DNA from: Flammeovirgaceae bacterium UBA2786
GTDB taxonomy: Bacteria; Bacteroidota; Bacteroidia; Cytophagales; Cyclobacteriaceae
Direction of reading: 5' to 3'
Assembly (NCBI GenBank): GCA_002352225.1
Contig: DEIA01000041.1
Location: 28,804 to 35,252 of the forward strand
Length of the DNA stretch: 6,449 nt
Shown here: positions 1-3,894 of the stretch, piece by piece
Layout: every line of letters starts with the position of its first letter
How positions within the stretch are numbered: the first letter of the stretch is position 1
Position numbers and translations under genes: made by a program
Notes under the pieces: model-generated
Database searches by the model: none
Told to the model about the DNA's origin: nothing
What the model saw: the letters and a program-made list of their open reading frames with translations, nothing else

Positions 1-257
1 CTCAGGTTTATCATTACCCCCATGTTCAGTTTGTCCATCTTCTCAATCAGGTCTTTGAAGTCGCTGGTGTTCATATTGCCCTGATGGTTGTGGATATCGA
101 TAAACGGAAACTTGGCTCGACTCAACCGGTGCTCTTCTACTTTTAATGTTGAGGGCGGATCGTACTGTTCAAAATCCATTTTCATATCCAATGGCTTTTC
201 CTGAGCAAGAACGGACACACTCATCAACCCGAGGCAAAAAATCAAAACGCGTTTCAT
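1..257 (-). CDS. Exported amidohydrolase-family protein, N-terminal part only
   Basis: This is the first 85 codons of a gene that continues past the left edge of the window. The start is ATG at 257-255 on the minus strand. It is followed by a signal peptide (MKR, then the hydrophobic stretch VLIFCLGLMSVSVLA, with likely cleavage before QEKPL), so the product should be exported. After a polar linker, residues 50-58 read FPFIDIHNH. The H-x-H pair (His56, His58) at the end of a beta strand is the typical first metal-binding motif of amidohydrolase-superfamily TIM barrels. The rest of the visible part (about 64-85) fits the following helix and second strand. By family this would be a metal-dependent hydrolase of the Amidohydro_2 type, but the substrate cannot be told and the remaining metal ligands lie outside the window. 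The export signal and the HxH motif are seen directly; the family call is inference from a short stretch. Confidence 0.75.
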   Translation of the reverse strand, partial: MKRVLIFCLGLMSVSVLAQEKPLDMKMDFEQYDPPSTLKVEEHRLSRAKFPFIDIHNHQGNMNTSDFKDLIEKMDKLNMGVMINL

Positions 258-374
258 AACCAAGTCATTTAAGGCATCCAATTTACTACAAACATTAAAC
301 CACCGTTAAAAAATTGTGTGAAAGGTTTAAACCGGCACAACTTTTGGCAATCAAAGGGGTATAAAGTTGGTTTT

Positions 375-551
375 ATGAAAAAGGCTATCACACTTTCGGT
401 ATTTATTGCGCTTGTCTTGATTATGATATTAGGAAAAGGGTGGAGCATATAACCCGCTAAACTGATCGTGCGCAATTTGAACCACATAGAAAACATAGCT
501 TTTACTCCTGATGTGAACTACGTGCGTATGTGGTTTAAAGGGCATTTGTAA
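375..551 (+). pseudogene. Short interrupted reading frame, possible decayed small membrane-protein gene
   Basis: An ATG at 375 opens 25 codons that encode two lysines followed by a strongly hydrophobic run (about residues 4-19) and then GKGWSI, ending at TAA (450-452). This looks like a signal anchor or a signal peptide. The same frame continues past that stop for 32 further codons (PAKLIVRNLNHIENIAF and onward to VRMWFKGHL) and ends at TAA 549-551. That second part is mixed hydrophobic and polar and looks protein-like. A single CAA, GAA or AAA to TAA change would explain the break. Alternatives are a genuine 25-residue membrane peptide followed by non-coding sequence, a sequencing error, or chance. 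I do not recognise the family. No Shine-Dalgarno sequence precedes the ATG, as is usual in this phylum. A weak promoter-like TTTG (343-346) and TAAAGTTG (362-369) lie upstream, but only 15 bases apart. Confidence 0.35.
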
Positions 552-578
552 TCCGCAAAGGAATTCTTGCTAACTTGC
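543..578 (+). promoter_or_regulatory. Possible promoter of the TPR gene
   Basis: A TTG at 546-548 is followed after 22 bases by TAACTTGC (571-578). Bacteroidota promoters are described as TTG, about 17-23 bases, TAnnTTTG. The spacing fits, but the -7 element matches only partly, missing the last two positions. Transcription from here would give a leader of under 20 bases before the ATG at 597. This is a weak candidate. Confidence 0.2.
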
Positions 579-596
579 CCTTCAGAAAATCGCACA

Positions 597-1700
597 ATGA
601 AAAAACTGATTTTTCTTTTTGTTTTACTTCCGTTGATCGGATTTGCTCAACCCGATGTATTGGAAGCAGCCCGCAAGAAAATAGAAGCCGGCAATTTTGC
701 AGCAGCCAAAACAGAACTTTCAAAAATCATTGAAACCAGTTCACGCAACAAAGCAGCTTTTGTGTTAAGGGGCCGGGCAAACATGGGCTTAAATGATTTC
801 TATGGCGCTATTGGCGATTTTAACTTTGCATTGGAAATAGACAGCACATATGCCGAAGCCTTAAACTACCGGGGCGAATCCAAAATTAACCTGGGCGATG
901 ATGATGCCGCTATTCTGGATTTGAGCAAAGCCATAAAATTTAATCCGAGGTTGGCCGATGCATACACAAACAGAGGGTTTGCGTATTACAATGTAGAGGA
1001 TTTACAAGCTTCCTATTTCGATTTTTCAAAAGCACTTGAGCTTGGCCCGCCCGATGCTGATAAATATTTTAACCGCGGGTTGGTAAAAGCAGAGCTTGGT
1101 GAATTTGTAAGCGCTATTGATGATTATACCAAAGCTATTGAATTAGACAAGACGGACGCTAACCTGTATAACTACCGTGGAGTAGCCTACTACAACACAA
1201 CAAATTTTGATAAGGCTATAGCGGACTATAATGAAGCCATACGATTAGACGCGAAAGATGCCTTTAAGTACGAAAATCGTGCGTTAGCCAAAACAGCAAA
1301 AGAAGATTTGAAAGGTGCGCTGGCCGATTATAACAAAGCCATTGAATTAGATGGCGAAGACCCCGAAACGTTTAACCTGCGCGGAGTATTAAAACACACA
1401 ATGGAGGATTATGACGGAGCCATTGCCGATTATACCAAAGCCCTGGAGTTGGATGACACCAACCCCACCTATTATGATAACCGGGCCTGGAGCAAAACCG
1501 AAAAAGAAAATTATGCCGGGGCCATTGAAGACTACACCGCTTCAATAGAACTTTATCCCAGCGATCCGGAAACGTTTTACCAACGCGGACTGGTAAAACT
1601 GCTGATGAACAACAACTATGATGGTTGCCTGGACTTGAAACGAGCCGATGAAATGGGCCTGCCCGATGCAAAGGCAGCGATTAAGAAAAATTGTAAGTAA
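597..1700 (+). CDS. Secreted TPR-repeat protein with ten repeats
   Basis: The 367-residue product starts with a clear signal peptide (MKKLIFLFVLLPLIGFA, cleavage before QPD), so it acts outside the cytoplasm. ATG 597 is chosen over an in-frame ATG at 567 because the signal peptide begins exactly there. The rest is ten consecutive 34-residue tetratricopeptide repeats, at about residues 20-53, 54-87, 88-121, 122-155, 156-189, 190-223, 224-257, 258-291, 292-325 and 326-359. Repeats 2 to 9 show the pattern xxxxRGxAxxxxxxxxxAIxDYxKAIELDPxxxx, with repeats 5 to 9 the most regular. The last repeat differs (YDGCLDLKRADEMGLPDAK) and the protein ends in NCK. Its two cysteines, C344 and C366, are the only ones in the protein. 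TPR solenoids bind peptides or proteins; the partner is unknown. No catalytic domain, lipobox or C-terminal sorting domain is visible. The lipid kinase gene follows after 61 bases. Confidence 0.93.
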   Translation: MKKLIFLFVLLPLIGFAQPDVLEAARKKIEAGNFAAAKTELSKIIETSSRNKAAFVLRGRANMGLNDFYGAIGDFNFALEIDSTYAEALNYRGESKINLGDDDAAILDLSKAIKFNPRLADAYTNRGFAYYNVEDLQASYFDFSKALELGPPDADKYFNRGLVKAELGEFVSAIDDYTKAIELDKTDANLYNYRGVAYYNTTNFDKAIADYNEAIRLDAKDAFKYENRALAKTAKEDLKGALADYNKAIELDGEDPETFNLRGVLKHTMEDYDGAIADYTKALELDDTNPTYYDNRAWSKTEKENYAGAIEDYTASIELYPSDPETFYQRGLVKLLMNNNYDGCLDLKRADEMGLPDAKAAIKKNCK

Positions 1701-1713
1701 AGGTGTTGCCACC

Positions 1714-1728
1714 TATCTTCTGGAAAAG
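1714..1728 (+). promoter_or_regulatory. Leader motif copy 1, TNTCNTCTGGAAAAG
   Basis: Fifteen bases in the leader of the lipid kinase gene match thirteen of fifteen bases at 3850-3864 in the leader of the M14 peptidase gene, including an identical ten-base core, TCTGGAAAAG. The motif ends 33 bases before the TTG start here and 30 bases before the ATG there. It may be a shared regulatory or promoter-proximal element, or chance. A TAATTTTA at 1741-1748, similar to a -7 element, follows it here. Confidence 0.25.
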
Positions 1729-1761
1729 GAGGCATGTGCTTAATTTTAATCAAGAGTCAGC

Positions 1762-2661
1762 TTGACAATAGCCATCATTCTTAACGGCATCTCCAGAAAG
1801 AAAAAATTCTTTTATCAAACCATTCTTCCGGTGCTTGCATCAAAACATGCGGTGGAAGTACGTGAAACAAAATATGCGGGTCATGCCCGCGAACTGGCCG
1901 CGCAAGCCGCTCAAAATAAAACTGAAGTAATACTTTCTGCCGGGGGCGATGGTACACTACACCAGGTATTGAATGGAGTGTTTGATGCGGGAACGGAAAC
2001 ACAAACTACATTAGGCGTAATTCCATTAGGTTCAGGTAATGATTTTGCGGGCGCAGTTGGGGCAACAACAAACGGAAAAGATATTCTTGAAATAATAGCG
2101 CGTGGAGGCAAGCCTACCGATGTAGGACTGATCTTATGTAAAGATTTTGCCGCGCAAGACATGACGCGTTATTTTATAAACGTATGCAGTATGGGTATGG
2201 GCCCGGCTACTATTAAACAAATGGAAAAGGCACCCGCCTGGGTAGGTGTAAACGGGCGATATCTGACATCGATTCTTAAAACATTTTTTACACACAAGCC
2301 AGAGCAAGTAGAATTAAAAACCTCAACATGGAATTGGCAGGGGAAGGCGCGCGTGTTGGCCATAGCCAACGGCAAATCGTTTGGCAATAAAATTTACCTG
2401 GCCCCCGATGCAAAGCAAGATGATGGGTTGTTTAATCTCTTTGTAGCGGCTGATTTGCCCTTGCTAAAATTTTTGCGGTATCTGCAAACCATAAAAAAAT
2501 CCCGCAAGGTTACGGATGCCGGTATTTACTATGCAGAAACAAACCAGATTGAAATTTCGGCACCCGAACGCGTAGCCATTGAAGCCGAAGGAGAGGCCGT
2601 TGGGTTTTTGCCGGCTACGATAAGCATAAAGCCATTGGCTGTTTCTTTTTTAAGGCAATAA
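1762..2661 (+). CDS. Diacylglycerol kinase catalytic-domain (YegS/LCB5-type) lipid kinase
   Basis: The 299-residue protein matches the DAGK catalytic family, which uses ATP to phosphorylate lipid hydroxyls such as those of diacylglycerol or sphingoid bases. Residues 3-13 form the opening strand and loop (IAIILNGISRK). The nucleotide-binding GGDGT motif is at 61-65, followed by LHQVLNG, and PLGSGNDFA is at 88-96. The C-terminal beta-sandwich carries PDAKQDDGLFNL (215-226), matching the conserved DxxxDDGxL region, and EAEGE (274-278) at the place where the family usually has DGE. The length is normal for the family, and there is no signal peptide or membrane segment, so it is cytoplasmic or membrane-peripheral. 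The start is TTG: an in-frame TAA lies 15 bases upstream, no ATG intervenes, and the first strand of the fold begins at residue 2. It may be co-transcribed with the TPR gene and ends at the shared terminator. The substrate is not determinable. Confidence 0.92.
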   Translation: MTIAIILNGISRKKKFFYQTILPVLASKHAVEVRETKYAGHARELAAQAAQNKTEVILSAGGDGTLHQVLNGVFDAGTETQTTLGVIPLGSGNDFAGAVGATTNGKDILEIIARGGKPTDVGLILCKDFAAQDMTRYFINVCSMGMGPATIKQMEKAPAWVGVNGRYLTSILKTFFTHKPEQVELKTSTWNWQGKARVLAIANGKSFGNKIYLAPDAKQDDGLFNLFVAADLPLLKFLRYLQTIKKSRKVTDAGIYYAETNQIEISAPERVAIEAEGEAVGFLPATISIKPLAVSFLRQ

Positions 2662-2662
2662 A

Positions 2663-2689
2663 AAAAGCGCCAACCTGATTGACGCTTTT
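2663..2689. terminator. Bidirectional intrinsic terminator between converging genes
   Basis: The left arm AAAAGCGCCAA (2663-2673) pairs with the right arm TTGACGCTTTT (2679-2689) across a five-base loop, with one C-A mismatch. The stem sits between the stops of the lipid kinase gene (plus) and the RDD gene (minus). Read on the minus strand it is followed by an uninterrupted seven-T run (complement of 2660-2666). On the plus strand only four T follow. It should therefore act more strongly on the RDD transcript while also serving the lipid kinase gene. Confidence 0.75.
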
Positions 2690-2709
2690 AAGTTGTAACA
2701 AGAAAGAAG

Positions 2710-3189
2710 TTAGCCTTTCTTCAACACCAAAGTACTGGCAATCATATCATGAAGAGCTTGTTTCTTTTCTGTGAACCCGGCCATGATATAACCAACCAGA
2801 AGAGTAAAATTGGAAATGATTTTGCATAGGTTTCGAACCAACGCTTTTGAAAAATCCAGCTTGCCTCCCTGTAAATCTGTAACCTTCAGGCCAAGGGCTA
2901 ATTTGCCAACGGTTGCCTGTAATTTTGATGATTCCATAAAGGTTGAATACAGAACGGAAATGGTAATAGATAAAATCCAATAGCCGCCCATCATGGCCGA
3001 AATGCTGGCCATCAGGCCTGCGGCTTGATTTGGATCGGATAAGTCCATCGTATCCATTGAGTTTGCAAAACCCAGTCCCAAAGCAGCAAGAATGGGAACG
3101 AAAACGAAAGACTGAACTACACCAATAATAATTCCATCAATAATAATTGCTACAAAGCGTAGCCAGAATCCTGCGTAATTTGTGTTCAT
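2710..3189 (-). CDS. RDD-family integral membrane protein
   Basis: The 159-residue product has the RDD domain layout. YAGFWLRFVAIIIDGI places Arg11 and Asp18 at the start of the first membrane segment (about 12-38). A second segment spans about 66-84 and a third about 120-140. The conserved cytoplasmic-side stretch GKLALGLKVTDLQGG (95-109) and KALVRNLCK (115-123) are typical, and the last conserved Asp is in HDMIASTLV (147-155), completing the R-D-D signature. RDD proteins are small inner-membrane proteins of mostly unknown function; some have been linked to ion or osmotic stress transport, which cannot be assigned here. The start is placed at ATG 3189-3187 rather than at 3249, because the extra 20 residues would precede the conserved start of the domain and would cover the best promoter-like sequence. 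It converges on the lipid kinase gene with a shared terminator and diverges from the DinB gene. Confidence 0.9.
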   Translation of the reverse strand: MNTNYAGFWLRFVAIIIDGIIIGVVQSFVFVPILAALGLGFANSMDTMDLSDPNQAAGLMASISAMMGGYWILSITISVLYSTFMESSKLQATVGKLALGLKVTDLQGGKLDFSKALVRNLCKIISNFTLLVGYIMAGFTEKKQALHDMIASTLVLKKG

Positions 3190-3218
3190 GTGTGATATTG
3201 GTTTAAGGTAAGGTTTTT

Positions 3219-3249
3219 TAAAAGTATCGAAAAACACCTGAGCGAACAA
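3219..3249 (-). promoter_or_regulatory. Probable promoter of the RDD gene
   Basis: Read on the minus strand, TTG (3249-3247) is followed after exactly 20 bases by TACTTTTA (3226-3219). This fits the Bacteroidota promoter form TTG, 17-23 bases, TAnnTTTG, with only the final G missing. Transcription would begin roughly 25 bases before the ATG at 3189, and the call supports that start. Confidence 0.4.
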
Positions 3250-3251
3250 GC

Positions 3252-3259
3252 CATCTTTG
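3252..3259 (+). promoter_or_regulatory. Possible -7 element of the DinB-family gene
   Basis: CATCTTTG matches five of the six fixed positions of the Bacteroidota -7 element TAnnTTTG and lies 21 bases before the ATG at 3281, a usual distance in this phylum. No TTG is found 17-23 bases upstream, so the -33 half is missing and the call stays tentative. It lies back-to-back with the RDD promoter. Confidence 0.35.
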
Positions 3260-3280
3260 TTATTCTAAACTTCTTTTAAG

Positions 3281-3808
3281 ATGAATGTTGAATTAAGGAA
3301 ACAGTTTAATAAGCTTGAAAAACTGACAGCGGAGCTTATCGGGGCAATCGAAAACACCACTACAGCCCAACTCCACCAATCCCCACCGGGCAAGTGGTCG
3401 CTTAGCCAGGTGTTCGCTCATCTTATTACGGCCGAGCAACTATCGGTTCAATACCTGAAGAAGAAAATTCAGGTTATTGAAGAACAACCCAACACCGGCT
3501 TAGCCGAGGCGCTAAAAATGTGGGTACTTATACTTTCGCAACGCCTGCCGCTAAAATTCAAAGCACCAAAAGTGGTGGTAGACCACACTGCGGCCTATGC
3601 CGATGTAGCAGAGATTTTAACCGCATGGAGTAAAACCCGCATGGAGTTAAAAGAGTTGCTGGATCGAATTTCTGACGATCAACTAAAGCGCAAAATTTAC
3701 AAACATCCGGTGGTGGGCAAATTAAACATGGTACAAACGGTGCGCTTTTTCAGAGAGCACATTATACACCATACACCACAAATAAAAAGATTGTTGAAGC
3801 AGACGTGA
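3281..3808 (+). CDS. DinB-superfamily (DinB_2-like) putative metalloenzyme
   Basis: The 175-residue cytoplasmic protein has the four-helix-bundle DinB pattern. Helix 1 is at about 3-25. The hallmark GKWSLSQVFAHLITAE (37-52) carries Trp39 and the metal-ligand candidate His47. The final helix FFREHIIHHTPQIKRL (156-171) supplies His160 and His164. The His47/His160/His164 arrangement is the usual divalent-metal triad of the fold. Members include thiol-dependent transferases related to bacillithiol and mycothiol S-transferases, as well as many proteins of unknown role, so a specific reaction cannot be given. Residues 68-105, which include a hydrophobic stretch (WVLILSQRLPLKF), are a longer inter-helix segment than in the shortest family members. 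ATG 3281 lies right after the promoter region and fits the fold's N-terminus. The gene diverges from the RDD gene and is followed by the peptidase gene 86 bases later. No signal peptide is present. Confidence 0.85.
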   Translation: MNVELRKQFNKLEKLTAELIGAIENTTTAQLHQSPPGKWSLSQVFAHLITAEQLSVQYLKKKIQVIEEQPNTGLAEALKMWVLILSQRLPLKFKAPKVVVDHTAAYADVAEILTAWSKTRMELKELLDRISDDQLKRKIYKHPVVGKLNMVQTVRFFREHIIHHTPQIKRLLKQT

Positions 3809-3837
3809 ATTTTTAACACCTTGCTTTAATTAAAAAT
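3809..3837 (+). terminator. Weak A/T-only inverted repeat after the DinB-family gene
   Basis: ATTTTTAA (3809-3816) and TTAAAAAT (3830-3837) are perfect inverted copies around a 13-base loop, directly after the TGA stop. The stem contains no G or C, so it would be unstable. It may still slow transcription or mark the transcript end, but it is a poor intrinsic terminator. Confidence 0.25.
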
Positions 3838-3849
3838 ACCCACCCCCCT

Positions 3850-3864
3850 TGTCCTCTGGAAAAG
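3850..3864 (+). promoter_or_regulatory. Leader motif copy 2, TNTCNTCTGGAAAAG
   Basis: This is the second copy of the motif described at 1714-1728, sharing 13 of 15 bases. It lies in the 86-base gap before the M14 peptidase gene and ends 30 bases before its ATG. A TTG at 3849-3851 overlaps its left end and could be a -33 element. However, the sequence 20 bases further on (TAAAGTCA, 3872-3879) is a poor -7 element. Function unknown. Confidence 0.25.
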
Positions 3865-3894
3865 ATTGGGGTAAAGTCAACCCAAACCTATTTT

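Larger units (their letters stand above)
258..596. other. Gene-poor gap between divergent genes
   Basis: These 339 bases separate the minus-strand amidohydrolase gene from the plus-strand TPR gene. They must hold the promoters of both. On the minus strand the best -7-like element is TAAATTGG about 20 bases before the ATG, without a convincing TTG at the right distance. On the plus strand the only protein-like content is the interrupted short frame at 375-551, annotated separately. I see no tRNA, riboswitch fold or repeat here. A minus-strand open frame covering 269-496 has no signal, motif or sensible start and is not accepted as a gene. Confidence 0.6.

Noticed and set aside
241..257. Near-identical first codons of the amidohydrolase and M14 peptidase genes (both open ATGAAACGC and encode MKR-hydrophobic)
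   Set aside because: Similar signal-peptide composition and codon choice explain this; similarity stops after about 21 bases.
269..496. Minus-strand 75-codon open frame in the left gap
   Set aside because: It has no domain, signal peptide or promoter, ends 12 bases before another gene's start, and has an atypical composition. It is most likely a chance frame.
476..503. TTTG (476-479) and TAGCTTTT (496-503) as a promoter for the TPR gene
   Set aside because: The -7 element is good, but the 16-base spacer is just short of the accepted range and it lies inside the interrupted frame far from the start.
597..1700. Repeated DNA in the TPR gene as a tandem or mobile repeat
   Set aside because: The repetition is at protein level (34-residue TPR units); the DNA copies have diverged.
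1701..1714. Hairpin AGGTG-TTGC-CACCT right after the TPR stop as a terminator
   Set aside because: The stem has only five pairs and no T-run follows, so it does not look like an intrinsic terminator; the downstream gene may still be co-transcribed.
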